A DNA stretch of 64,000 nt from Lachnospiraceae bacterium (GCA_023664705.1 JAMPFE010000013.1:1-64000), one strand, 5' to 3'. Shown: positions 1-8,088, counted from the first letter of the stretch. Notes: generated by a model not told the origin, from the letters alone. A program made the numbers and translations.

Positions 1-267
1 TCCGCTCCGGCAAACCCGAACATTATTGGAAATACGCCGTACAATCAGCTTGGCGATAAGGAACAGTTGCAGTATTACACCAACTTGAAAAACCGTCATG
101 CGGATAATGTCGCAAAGCAGCTTGACGAGGACGGCGTTCGGTTTAGCGGCTTGCGCAAGGGAACGGTCACGACGATCACCATTAACAAGGCGGATATTCC
201 GCGCTATGAGGCGGCAGTCGAGAAAGTAAAAAAATCGTATCGCCGGAATGCAATGTCATTAAGATAA
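1..267 (+). CDS. C-terminal end of a conjugative/mobile-element protein (partial)
   Basis: The frame is open from the first base of the window and stops at TAA 265-267, so only the last 88 residues are visible. The piece contains NLKNRHADNVAKQLDEDGVR and ITINKADIPRYEAAVEKVK. From memory, this tail occurs at the end of large multidomain proteins (DUF3849 or large polyvalent-domain type) carried by integrative conjugative elements of Firmicutes. That family link is recalled, not computed. An internal TTG at 67 could be mistaken for a start, but the reading frame continues upstream without a stop. The gene is followed by a strong terminator. It supports reading the left end of the window as the edge of an integrated element. 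Confidence 0.6.
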   Translation, partial: SAPANPNIIGNTPYNQLGDKEQLQYYTNLKNRHADNVAKQLDEDGVRFSGLRKGTVTTITINKADIPRYEAAVEKVKKSYRRNAMSLR

Positions 268-315
268 GGACTTGACAGCCCAAACGGCAATAACTGCCGT
301 TAAGTTAAGAAACGG

Positions 316-355
316 AAAACGCTCACGGCGGTATCGTAACCGCTGTGGGCGTTTT
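316..355 (+). terminator. Intrinsic terminator after the partial mobile-element gene
   Basis: A 17-base left arm (316-332) pairs with 339-355 with two mismatches around a six-base loop, and the right arm runs into GTTTTGTTTT. A smaller perfect hairpin (283-289 with 295-301) lies just upstream. Confidence 0.8.
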
Positions 356-495
356 GTTTTATATATTGCAAATATTTCCAAACACGGCAAACAGACCGTC
401 CGTTGAAAGCCGATCAAAAATAATCCTTATTTATCAGTTTTTTTGATTTTTATGCTACTCGGTAAACAAACCAGACGGCTGTTTTCGAGCGAAGG

Positions 496-823
496 TTACG
501 CTTGTCCCTCCTGCCTTCGCGAACGGGATTTATGTAAGATACGATTTCGACATACATCTCGTCGGGCGGTGCTGCGAAGCCTGTAATATTTTCTTACGAT
601 GAGGCACGCCATCTTGAAATCAATAGCATACGGATAGGCGTGAGAGGCTTGCGGCGCGGACACGTTCGCGATGGAGCGCGAAACGGCGTTGAACATTATA
701 AAATGCGCGAAAAGCTCCATTTTGATGAAATCGTCTTTCTTGGAGTGGGGCATATTTCAGTTCTCTAAACGACGTTTCGATGTCTCGGCACTTGTGATAA
801 AGCTTTTTTACGCAGAACTGTTC
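496..823 (-). pseudogene. Decayed IS4-family transposase, C-terminal remnant
   Basis: Read on the minus strand, 823-750 encodes CVKKLYHKCRDIETSFRELK, the RxxIETxFRELK signature around the catalytic glutamate of IS4-type DDE transposases. After a small deletion and frameshift near 753, the next frame continues with SKKDDFIKMELFAHFIMFNA, the usual C-terminal helix region, to a stop at 496. A stop also lies just upstream of 823, and the N-terminal and central DDE parts are absent. This is therefore a relic and cannot be active. No terminal inverted repeats were recognised. Confidence 0.7.
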
Positions 824-1150
824 GAAATCTCATTTGCTGTCATTTGAATTTTTAGATAAAATTGTCTAGTAATGTTTTCTTGTATGATTAACGAAATCCA
901 TATTTTCATCGTTATGATTTTCCGCATAATAGTGATTCGACGCAGTTACGCGAAATTCCATATCCGTGTCGCATTCGGCGTCGGGGAGCGCACTTATTTC
1001 CTTAATTCTGCCATTGCCTGCTTTCATCCTATGGCATAATGGTAATTTTCTAAGCGGTTGCAGCTTTCAATCATCAAGAATTTTTAGCATTCAAATCGAA
1101 TTTATAGTGCAAAATTGGGGCGTTTCGTTTTTGTTCATAATTCTCACCTT
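824..1150. other. Intergenic stretch without a recognised gene
   Basis: This 327-base stretch is A+T-rich. It holds a 5' frame of the decayed transposase with stops and an open frame on the plus strand from 966 that overlaps the 3' end of the next gene and resembles no protein. I see no promoter, RNA or repeat that I can support. Confidence 0.5.
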
Positions 1151-1561
1151 TTACTTACCATATTTCGTTTGGATGAAATTCGGCCATATATTCTTTTTTT
1201 CTTTGATCGCATCTTCGCCACGATATCTTTTCGTATTCGCTTTGTAGGCATCGCCGTTATAAAAATTGCAAAATTCTAAATTTGAACGTATTTCATGATT
1301 TTTCAAAATACCGGTCACAAACCCCATACCTATCTCAAGTGTTTGCGCATAGAACAAGCAATCGCTGAAATCGTAAGCTTTTCCTTCATCGTTGTATAAA
1401 AGCCAGTCAACGCGTTTAATAGGTATGCTCACAGCATTCATTCTTCTTTCAAGTTCCGCCCAGATTGCATCATAGTCTTCGCAATCCTTGTTTACTCCGA
1501 TGGAAATCAGATACATCATCTTCTTTCCGTCTTTTGTTACCATGTTCGAATTAAATTCCAT
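1151..1561 (-). CDS. Hypothetical protein, 136 residues
   Basis: The start is placed at ATG 1561 because AAAGGAAG lies at the right distance upstream; an in-frame start 18 bases earlier lacks such a site. A near-consensus promoter precedes it. The protein begins MEFNSNMVTKDGKKMMYLIS and contains ISIGVNKDCEDYDAIWAELE. It is charged and soluble, with no signal peptide or membrane segment. I do not recognise a family. The N-terminal 'YLISIGVNK...YDAIWAELERR' pattern loosely resembles small ssDNA- or nucleoid-associated phage/plasmid proteins, but that is only an impression. The gene stands alone between a transposase relic and a methylase island, so it probably came in with the mobile region. 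Confidence 0.6.
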   Translation of the reverse strand: MEFNSNMVTKDGKKMMYLISIGVNKDCEDYDAIWAELERRMNAVSIPIKRVDWLLYNDEGKAYDFSDCLFYAQTLEIGMGFVTGILKNHEIRSNLEFCNFYNGDAYKANTKRYRGEDAIKEKKNIWPNFIQTKYGK

Positions 1562-1601
1562 AATCGTGCTTCCTTTCATTCGTAAAGATTTTCTTTATTA
1601 T

Positions 1602-1630
1602 ATTATAACACATATCGGAATAAATTGCAA
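1602..1630 (-). promoter_or_regulatory. Promoter of the hypothetical gene at 1561
   Basis: On the minus strand, TTGCAA (1630-1625), a 17-base spacer and TATAAT (1607-1602) stand about 40 bases before the start codon. Confidence 0.75.
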
Positions 1631-1659
1631 TATTTTTTTCAAAAATTTCTACAAAATTG

Positions 1660-1688
1660 TTGACTTTTTCTTTTGGATATGTTATAAT
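1660..1688 (+). promoter_or_regulatory. Promoter of the methylase-island leader
   Basis: TTGACT (1660-1665), a 17-base spacer and TATAAT (1683-1688). It is the only good promoter before the methylase frame and implies a transcript start near 1695, about 245 bases upstream of ATG 1940. Confidence 0.75.
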
Positions 1689-1694
1689 ATATTC

Positions 1695-1939
1695 AGAAAA
1701 CGATTTATCGTTTATTTCACAATCGAATAATAAAAGCTCGCGAGTATAAGCACGAAGGGAAGGCGGCAAGCCTTTTCGGGATCATACAGCATTGACAAGC
1801 TGTATGAAATGTGTACAGCGTCTAAGCGTTTAGCGACGGGGAGCAGCGTCCACCGGCGGCGAGCCGACAGTTACGGATTTTTCCGTGATCGTCGGCTAGC
1901 CGCTTTTTTGTTGCCAAAAATTGGAGGACGTTGTATACT
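1695..1939 (+). promoter_or_regulatory. Structured 5' leader with terminator upstream of the methylase island
   Basis: A long untranslated stretch separates the promoter from the methylase start. It contains hairpins AAGGC/GCCTT (about 1760-1775) and CATACAGC/GCTGTATG (1783-1790 with 1799-1806). It ends in a strong terminator: arm 1856-1868 pairs with 1891-1903 (13 bp, one mismatch), with an ACGG/CCGT hairpin at its tip, followed by six T (1904-1909). The terminator ends only 30 bases before ATG 1940. Such placement is characteristic of transcription attenuation. I do not recognise a known riboswitch or T-box consensus. A plain terminator of an unseen small RNA is the alternative. Confidence 0.55.
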
Positions 1940-2881
1940 ATGGCTAAGAACGGGAATTTACATAGCGCGAAAGCGGCGAAGAACGACGAGTTTTATACGC
2001 AATTAAGCGACGTTTCGGAAGAACTGAAGCATTATAAGCAGCACTTTAAAGACAAAATCGTGTTCTGCAATTGCGACGATCCTACTTGGTCGGCGTTCTG
2101 AAAATATTTTCACCTAAACTTTGCGAAATTAGGGTTGAAGAAGCTGGTTTCGACGCATTACGATAGGAACGAACCGACCTACAAGATGGAATACGAGGGC
2201 GGGGACGATAATGATATCGAGGTCGGGACGGTGACGCCTCTGGATGGCAACGGAGACTTCCAGAACCAAGAGTGCCTTGACTTGTTGGACGAGTGCGACA
2301 TTGTCGTGACGAACCCGCCGTTTTCGTTGTTTCGCGAATACGTAGCGACGCTTATGGAACATGGGACGAAGTTCATCACCATCGGGAATATAAACGCAGT
2401 AATATGCAAAGAAATTTTTCCGTTGATTAAGGATGATAAAGTTTGGATTGGATGTAATAATGGCACAAAGACATTTCTTATGCCGGATGGATCCGAATGC
2501 AAGATGGGAAATACGTGGTGGTTTACGAATCTCGATATTCAAAAGCGGCATGAAAAGCTTATACTCTGGAAGAAATATAATGCCGAAGAGTATCCGAAGT
2601 ACGATAATTACGACGCCATCAATGTTAATAAAACGGGCGATATACCTGTTGATTACGGCGGCGTTATGGGTGTGCCTATCAGTTTTCTCGATAAATATTG
2701 CCCCGAACAATTCGAAATTTTGTGGCAGGCATCAGGCAATACTCACGCAAGTACGCCTGAGACAATATTACAGGGGTTGAAATAAAAAATACATAATACT
2801 GATCGCGGTGGTCGTGGCGTCGTAAATAATAAACGTGTGTATTCGCGTATTTTGATACGCAGAAAGGGAATTAACCAATGA
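1940..2881 (+). pseudogene. EcoRI-type DNA adenine methyltransferase with two in-frame stop codons
   Basis: The frame starts at ATG 1940 behind TTGGAGGA and runs 313 codons to TGA 2879-2881, close to the 326 residues of M.EcoRI. The family transfers a methyl group from SAM to adenine N6. Recognisable parts are KNDEFYTQL and CNCDDP near the N-terminus, the catalytic DIVVTNPPFSLF (NPPF at about codons 125-128), DNYDAINVNKT, GVMGVPISFLDK, and the C-terminal RILIRRK. All match M.EcoRI as I remember it. Codon 54 is TGA (2099-2101), where relatives have Trp or Phe before KYF, and codon 282 is TAA (2783-2785). There is no frameshift, and similarity continues after both stops. A shortened product could start at TTG 2135. 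The stop codon overlaps the next start (ATGA), indicating one operon. Confidence 0.85.
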
Positions 2882-3687
2882 ATAATATAGTAAAAGTGTT
2901 TACCATCAGTGCAGTACATTATGCAAGAATGTTAAGCCAAATGGGTGATATGGGAATGATGACGTTTAGTGATCAAATGATACCAAGATTGATATCATTT
3001 GTAAATTCACCAAGTCAATGTCCGTGCTGTGGTAAAGTTTTGGCAACAGATATCATACCAACAGTGGCAGTGAATAATATACGTGATGATAAGCAAAAAA
3101 CTTACAAAGTCATGGCCGTATATAGATGCACCAGTTGCGGGGAGTTGTTTGTAACATATAATGAGAATATTTATGAAGATAATTGTGTGTTAATACGAGA
3201 TCCTTTCGATGACATGTATGAAGATGATGAAAGAAATGTTGTAGTTAATGATATTTATACATATCCGTTTGATAAGTTGCGCATATCATTTGAACGAGAT
3301 ATCGAAGAACTGTCACCTATGTTTGTTGAGATATATCATCAGGCTGAAGTGGCTGAAAAGCAAGGTCTGACTCTTATTCATGGAATGGCATATCGCCGCG
3401 CTTTGGAATTTTTAGTCCGTGATTATTGTGTTTATCTCAATCCTGATAAAGAAACAGAAATCGACAGCAAGATGCTGGCGTCGAAAATTGACGCTTATCT
3501 GAAAGATGATGAAGATATATGGATGCTGGCTCAAAAGGCCGCATGGCTTGGTAATGACAATACACATGTTATCAATAAACATCCAGAAAATACAGTAGAT
3601 GATATGAAATCATTTATCGACATACTGGTTGCGAAAATTCATGCCAGGTTAGTGGTTGACTGGGCTAAGAAAATTCCCAAAAAGTGA
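2878..3687 (+). CDS. Zinc-ribbon protein with DUF4145-like C-terminal domain
   Basis: The 269-residue protein starts at ATG 2878, overlapping the end of the methylase frame by four bases, which suggests translational coupling. A four-cysteine zinc ribbon is visible (C48/C51 in CPCCG and C84/C87 in CTSCGELF). After an acidic linker comes a helical domain (about residues 150-260) with HGMAYRRALEFLVRDY and WLGNDNTHV. This pattern is typical of DUF4145, a domain common in restriction and defence proteins, where it may bind nucleic acid or partner proteins. No catalytic motif of its own is evident. The position between a DNA methylase and an HNH nuclease suggests an accessory or specificity role. 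The nucleotide composition is A+T-rich compared with the rest of the window. Confidence 0.65.
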   Translation: MNNIVKVFTISAVHYARMLSQMGDMGMMTFSDQMIPRLISFVNSPSQCPCCGKVLATDIIPTVAVNNIRDDKQKTYKVMAVYRCTSCGELFVTYNENIYEDNCVLIRDPFDDMYEDDERNVVVNDIYTYPFDKLRISFERDIEELSPMFVEIYHQAEVAEKQGLTLIHGMAYRRALEFLVRDYCVYLNPDKETEIDSKMLASKIDAYLKDDEDIWMLAQKAAWLGNDNTHVINKHPENTVDDMKSFIDILVAKIHARLVVDWAKKIPKK

Positions 3688-3697
3688 GGTATTTATT

Positions 3698-4819
3698 ATG
3701 CAGATTACACCTATGATCATTTCGGTCGAGGATCTGATCACGAATTATGTTGACGATGGAGACGGCGGCGCGGTCGGCTACGACCACCGCCTGGTGATAC
3801 GCCCCGCGTACCAGCGCGAATTTATCTACAAAGAAAAGCAGCGCGATGCCGTCATCGATACCGTCCGCAAGAATTATCCTTTGAACACGATGTATTGGTC
3901 TAAGACCGGAGACGATACGTATGAAGTCCTGGACGGACAGCAGCGGACTATTTCTATCGCCCAGTACGTGAACGGCGATTTTCCCGTCAAGATAAACGGC
4001 AACGACAAGTTCTTCCATAACCTGACGCAGGACGAGAAGGATCAGATCCTGAATTATGAGCTGATGATTTACGTTTGCGACGGCGACGAGGCGGAGAAGC
4101 TGGAGTGGTTCAAGATTATCAACATTGCGGGAGAAGTCCTCACGCCGCAGGAGCTGCTCAACGCGACTTACGCGGGATCGTGGCTGTCCGACGCGAAAAT
4201 TTATTTCAGCAGGCGCAACTGCGTGGCGGGGCAGATGGCAGACGGATATATCAAAGGCAATCCGATACGGCAGGACTATCCGGAAAAGGCCCTTGCCTGG
4301 ATCGCAGATCGTGACAATTTGACATCCGGACAACTCTACATGGCGACGCATCAGCACGATAAGGATGCCAATGACTTATGGTTGTATTTTCAATCTGTTA
4401 TCGACTGGGCTAAGAGATATTTTCCGTCGAAACGCAAAGGCGTTACGGACGCGCAGGAGTGGGGTTTGCTGTATAACAGGTATCGTAACGAAAGCTACAA
4501 TACGAACGAGCTCGAAGCGGATATGAAGCGGTTGCTTATGGACGACGACGTTACCAAGAAAGCCGGCATCGTGCCGTATTTGCTTTCTGAAAGAACCGCG
4601 CATGACGAGAGGCTGCTGTCTATCAGGTCGTTTACGGATTCTCAGAAGCGCCGTGCATACGAGAAGCAGAACGGTATTTGTCCGATTTGCGGGCAGAAGT
4701 TCGAATTCGAAGATATGCAAGGCGATCATATTACGCCTTGGTGCAAGGGCGGACGTACAGTTGACGATAATTTACAAATGCTTTGCAAGACGTGTAATAA
4801 CGATAAAAGTGGAACGTAA
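3698..4819 (+). CDS. DUF262 (GmrSD-like) HNH endonuclease
   Basis: The start is ATG 3698, nine bases after GTGAGG; the frame is open further upstream into the preceding gene but without a better site. The 373-residue protein has an N-terminal DUF262/ParB-nuclease-like domain: RPAYQREF at residues 35-42 and DGQQRT at 79-84, the nucleotide-binding or hydrolysing motif of GmrS-type proteins. Its C-terminus is a classical HNH nuclease: CPICGQKF, then GDHITPW, then DNLQMLCKTCNNDK (about 324-370), with two CxxC zinc pairs. DUF262 proteins with nuclease domains often act as modification-dependent (type IV) restriction enzymes. Whether this one cleaves modified or unmodified DNA cannot be told from sequence. 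A single GAATTC site lies inside the gene at 4703. Confidence 0.8.
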   Translation: MQITPMIISVEDLITNYVDDGDGGAVGYDHRLVIRPAYQREFIYKEKQRDAVIDTVRKNYPLNTMYWSKTGDDTYEVLDGQQRTISIAQYVNGDFPVKINGNDKFFHNLTQDEKDQILNYELMIYVCDGDEAEKLEWFKIINIAGEVLTPQELLNATYAGSWLSDAKIYFSRRNCVAGQMADGYIKGNPIRQDYPEKALAWIADRDNLTSGQLYMATHQHDKDANDLWLYFQSVIDWAKRYFPSKRKGVTDAQEWGLLYNRYRNESYNTNELEADMKRLLMDDDVTKKAGIVPYLLSERTAHDERLLSIRSFTDSQKRRAYEKQNGICPICGQKFEFEDMQGDHITPWCKGGRTVDDNLQMLCKTCNNDKSGT

Positions 4820-4822
4820 AAA

Positions 4823-4863
4823 AATAACCGTCACTTTTCTTTTCAGAAATAGTGACGGTTATT
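4823..4863 (+). terminator. Terminator of the methylase/nuclease island
   Basis: A perfect 13-bp inverted repeat (4823-4835 with 4851-4863, AATAACCGTCACT/AGTGACGGTTATT) with a 15-base loop follows the nuclease stop by three bases. Confidence 0.8.
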
Positions 4864-4926
4864 AAATATTTGCTTAACTTAACATTGCTACATAATGTGG
4901 CGATTTTGATTATTAAGCAAAACACA

Positions 4927-4955
4927 TTGACATTTGTTGCAGCATATGGTATAAT
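4927..4955 (+). promoter_or_regulatory. Consensus promoter without an intact gene
   Basis: TTGACA (4927-4932), a 17-base spacer and TATAAT (4950-4955) form a perfect sigma-A promoter. Downstream, GGAGG and ATG 4977 open a frame of only 14 codons. Further codons in the same frame after the stop are interrupted by more stops, so the gene it once served appears to be decayed. Confidence 0.7.
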
Positions 4956-5465
4956 ATAATAAAGTCAATACGGGACATGGAGGATAAGATAAAGTCGTTG
5001 GGAAGTTTGTTAAGTGCGTAATATGTTAGTAAGGACGCGTCTAAAATTGCGAATTACGCTATCGACAAGTGAACCCAACTTCGCAAATATACATATCCGA
5101 AAGCAGAAAAACAATTTAATTGCCTTGCTTGATTTCTGCTTTTCAAATCCCATTGTAAAGCCGTTTGTCGTCAGTCGATATTTCCGATGAATTTATAATA
5201 AACGTCAATCTTTTGAACATATTCGCCGATACGCTCAACAAGCGTGTTCCTAGCAGGTTTTCACGAACGCCGCGCAACCGCTAAAACGGCATTGTAAAAG
5301 TCAATTGCGCTTACTGCAATTCCTCGCGATGAACTATAATAATCACAATTCTCCCGCGCGCCCGAACTAAGAATTTCTCGGCAGATAATTATTTTGCAAT
5401 TTGCGTAATTCCCAAACCGTTTTTCGTCATAATTGCCGAGAATTTTTTGAACAAAGCACTTTTTC
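4956..5465. other. Non-coding stretch with a decayed frame and hairpins
   Basis: After the 14-codon remnant at 4977-5021 I see no intact gene. An imperfect hairpin GAAAGCAGAAA / TTTCTGCTTTTC lies at about 5099-5143. TTCTCGGCA near 5371 pairs with TGCCGAGAA near 5434-5443. Both may be terminators or parts of the adjacent repeat element. Confidence 0.4.
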
Positions 5466-5775
5466 AACTGCAAAAAAATGCAAATTTTCGGACGGTTTTT
5501 TTAATTTCCAAATTTCAACTCAAATTTACAGCATTTCCAAATATTTACATTGCAAAACTGCAATTATCTGCAATTAACTGCAAAACGGCTGCAAATCACT
5601 GCACGCGAACTGCAAAAGACTGCAGTATTATGCGAAAGGAAAAACAGCGGCTTTTGGCGTATTTTGCGCAGCAAAATCGCAATGCCATTAGGGCATTGCG
5701 AGCCAAAAACGCAGAATACTTCGGGCGGTAGCCCGAAGTATAGTGCAAGTTTCCAATTAAAAAATTTAAATTTAA
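5466..5775. repeat. Phased CTGCAA intergenic element, copy A
   Basis: Left flank TTTCCAAATATTTACAT (5534-5550) leads into GCAAAA and seven CTGCA motifs beginning at 5558, 5568, 5578, 5589, 5599, 5610 and 5620, i.e. spacings 10-10-11-10-11-10. Bases 5461-5625 align column by column, without gaps, with 42841-43005. The 3' part differs from the other copies. An outer stem TTTTGGC/GCCAAAA (5652-5658 with 5702-5708) encloses hairpins TTTTGC/GCAAAA (5663-5677) and GCAATGCC/GGCATTGC (5679-5699), and an 11-bp hairpin (5716-5726 with 5731-5741) follows. A degenerate right box GCAAGTTTCCAATTAAAAA ends it near 5763. No protein is encoded. Confidence 0.8.
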
Positions 5776-5927
5776 TAATTCCCAACTGTTCGCGCCCGCG
5801 CTTGACAGCATAGCCCATCAATTGTGATATAACAAGTTATAACATAAACATCTGTTGTTATATTATACTTTTTGAAACAAGGGAGGACATTGCAGCATAG
5901 ACGCAATATGTTACCTTAAATAACAGT

Positions 5928-5962
5928 ACAGCCCCTTGCCGTGAAAACAGCAACGGGACTGT
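5928..5962 (-). terminator. Hairpin downstream of the histidine kinase gene
   Basis: Imperfect 12-bp stem (5928-5939 with 5950-5962) 14 bases after the kinase stop on the minus strand. The T-run is weak, so termination efficiency is uncertain. Confidence 0.5.
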
Positions 5963-5975
5963 ATAATGAGTAATT

Positions 5976-7259
5976 TTATAATTCGAGCGCCGCGCAGACC
6001 GAGCAAACGCCGTCCTCGACCGTGTAATCAATCGAGCCGCTGTATTTCTCGACCGCGGAAATAACGCTTGAAATGCCGATACCGCACGATTTCGGGAATT
6101 TTCCCACGAGCTCCAGCTCCCCGCAGGAATTGTTCACAACTATCACGAGCCGCTTGTCCTCATCCGAAATGTAAACCTCGATCTTGGGTTGTGCAACGCT
6201 TTCCTTTTGAGATTCGTTGAGCGCGTTTTCAAGCAAATTCGCCAGTATCGCTACCAGATCGATGTCCCTGAGCCGAAGATCCGCGCTTGCTTTTGCCTTG
6301 CAGAAAAAAGGAATATCCAGACGTTCCGCGCGGCGCGAATACGCGGAGATTATGTTATCAAGCGTAACGTTTTTGCAAAAACTCTTTTGGGAGGTCGCGT
6401 CAAGCTCGCTCTCGCAATTTTTCAGATATTCCAGAGCCGCGGCGTTATCGCCCCTCCGGATATGCTCCGCAATGTTCGTAAGGTGGTGGCGCATATCGTG
6501 GCGAAGCTGCCGCACCTTGTTTTCGTTCTGCGCGAGCCTGTCAATCTGCTCGTTGAGAAACCTCGTATTCTGCGCCATTAGATCGATCTCGGCGTTTTTA
6601 TTCATATACAGGATAGTTCGGAAAATCATAATGCATGAAGCCGTTGCCTGAATATAAACCATAATCATGATCGGAAAAAATTGAGTGAAATTATCCATGG
6701 TATTCGGAGCGGTCACGGACTGAACCAGATATGTCGCGGTGAAAAGCACCGAAACTATGGAAAGCGACCACCACTCGCGCCCCTGCGTGATTTTCACTCC
6801 GCGGAAGCGCGGGTGGATAAATTTGAAATAAAACGGCACGGCGATAAGGTTTATGAGATTTCTTGAAATTATTGCGGCGACCTGATAGCGCGTATCGTTT
6901 ACTCCGAAGAGCAGATTTGCCGCGAGAAAGCCAAGCTGCGTCGTTACGCAGAAATAATTACAATACGCCAGGCACAGAAAGACCTTTTTCGGCGTGCTGC
7001 CCCGCGAAATGACGCAGAACATCACGATGAACACGGCAAGCGCGATGACTCCCGCGGCCGGCACGGCGCGCGCGGAACCCAGAGCGAACATCAGCGCGTA
7101 GCACACGAGCGTCATTGCCGCCATTGTTACAACGTCTATCACGACGCATTTTTTGCGCGAGAACCTCGGCTCCGCCAGCAGCAGTAAAACTATCCCGTGC
7201 CATACAAATATCATCAGTATCCCTATCATAGACACTTTTTCGTTCAGATTTTCGGTCAT
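5976..7259 (-). CDS. AgrC-like sensor histidine kinase (GHKL family)
   Basis: The start is ATG 7259, whose ATGA overlaps the stop of the response regulator, so the pair is translationally coupled; an earlier in-frame codon would overlap the regulator more deeply. The 427-residue protein has about six hydrophobic segments in residues 1-205, a coiled-coil linker with the phospho-acceptor region QLRHDMRHHL near 260, and a C-terminal GHKL ATPase with NLLENALNES (N box) and GIGISSV (G box). This is the architecture of AgrC/ComD-type peptide-sensing kinases. No autoinducing-peptide precursor or AgrB-like protease is present nearby, so the ligand is unknown. A nearby peptide gene too short to be recognised cannot be excluded. 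Confidence 0.88.
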   Translation of the reverse strand: MTENLNEKVSMIGILMIFVWHGIVLLLLAEPRFSRKKCVVIDVVTMAAMTLVCYALMFALGSARAVPAAGVIALAVFIVMFCVISRGSTPKKVFLCLAYCNYFCVTTQLGFLAANLLFGVNDTRYQVAAIISRNLINLIAVPFYFKFIHPRFRGVKITQGREWWSLSIVSVLFTATYLVQSVTAPNTMDNFTQFFPIMIMVYIQATASCIMIFRTILYMNKNAEIDLMAQNTRFLNEQIDRLAQNENKVRQLRHDMRHHLTNIAEHIRRGDNAAALEYLKNCESELDATSQKSFCKNVTLDNIISAYSRRAERLDIPFFCKAKASADLRLRDIDLVAILANLLENALNESQKESVAQPKIEVYISDEDKRLVIVVNNSCGELELVGKFPKSCGIGISSVISAVEKYSGSIDYTVEDGVCSVCAALEL

Positions 7260-7966
7260 TTGCCCACCGCCCTCCTGCAATAATCGAGATACGCTTTTTC
7301 TATCTCGGAAACGCTCCTGCGCGGAACGGGAATTTTCCTGCCCGTTTTCGTCGCCAGCGTGAAATTATTCAATGAAACGATATACCGTAAATTCACGAAA
7401 AAGCTCGCTCCGCAGGGTATGTATTCCGTGTTTTCTCCGAGCTCGGCGCGGAGCTGCTTCATTGACAGCCGAGCCGTCTCGCGCTTCCCGTCCGAAAGAT
7501 TTATGTGGAGCGCGTGCTTCTGCACCTCGAAAAACTCCACGGCGCGCAGCTCGAACGTCCGCAGTCCGCTTTCACAGCGCAGCGTCACCGTCGGCTCGGG
7601 CGCTTTTTCCCGTAAGACCCCGTCGAGCGCCGCGAACAACCGCTCCTCCGAATACGGCTTTACAAGATAATTCGCGGCGTTTACCTCAAAAGCCTCCACC
7701 GCGAAATCGCGGCTCGTCGTGAGGAATATCAGCTCCGTCCGCCCGTTGGCAGCGCGGCTTTCGCGCGCCGCGTCGATGCCGTTCATTTCGTTCATGTAAA
7801 TATCCAAAAGCGCGATATCAAAGCTCTCGTCGGCGGCGAGAAATTCCTCCGCGCTTGAAAACTCGCTTATCTCCGCCGTTAAGCCGTGCGCTCCCGCGTA
7901 TTTCCGAACATAGGAGCGGGCGCGTTCGCGCTCCTCGGCAATATCGTCAACTACCGCGATTTTCAT
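7256..7966 (-). CDS. LytTR-family response regulator (AgrA/ComE-like)
   Basis: The start is ATG 7966, preceded by GGGGGG; the frame extends 11 codons upstream without a ribosome site. The 236-residue protein has a receiver domain with VVDD near the N-terminus and the phospho-acceptor D55 in IALLDIYMNEMNG, followed by a LytTR DNA-binding domain (about 130-235) with FFEVQKHALHI, YIPCGASFFVNLRYI and IPVPRRSV. It is the first gene of the operon with the GHKL kinase. Its promoter overlaps the intergenic region shared divergently with cheC. Its targets are not visible. Confidence 0.9.
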   Translation of the reverse strand: MKIAVVDDIAEERERARSYVRKYAGAHGLTAEISEFSSAEEFLAADESFDIALLDIYMNEMNGIDAARESRAANGRTELIFLTTSRDFAVEAFEVNAANYLVKPYSEERLFAALDGVLREKAPEPTVTLRCESGLRTFELRAVEFFEVQKHALHINLSDGKRETARLSMKQLRAELGENTEYIPCGASFFVNLRYIVSLNNFTLATKTGRKIPVPRRSVSEIEKAYLDYCRRAVGK

Positions 7967-7987
7967 ACGATCCCCCCGTTTTAGTAT

Positions 7988-8016
7988 ATTATACAGCATT
8001 TTGACAAATTTTGCAA
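7988..8016 (-). promoter_or_regulatory. Promoter of the LytTR/kinase operon
   Basis: On the minus strand TTGCAA (8016-8011), 17-base spacer, TATAAT (7993-7988), 22 bases before the start codon at 7966, which leaves a very short leader. Confidence 0.75.
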
Positions 8017-8088
8017 GTCAACGGCAGCTTCGTCAAAGTGCAATTTTTGCCAAATATGCCAAAAAACAGACCAATTGTGACAGCGGGA

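Noticed and set aside
966..1247. Plus-strand frame of 93 codons
   Set aside because: A+T-rich, overlaps the better supported minus-strand gene, no ribosome site and no recognisable similarity.
1551..1769. Minus-strand frame of 72 codons overlapping the promoter at 1602-1630
   Set aside because: Composition follows A+T content, it would contain the promoter of the next gene, and no ribosome site is present.
1940..2881. Recoding of TGA (as Trp or selenocysteine) to rescue the methylase
   Set aside because: Many intact genes here end in TGA (for example at 3687, 7256 and 8756), a second stop (TAA) also interrupts the frame, and no SECIS-like hairpin is evident.
5551..5625. CRISPR-like array
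   Set aside because: The repeat unit is only 10-11 bases with no unique spacers, and no cas gene is present; it is a phased motif array.
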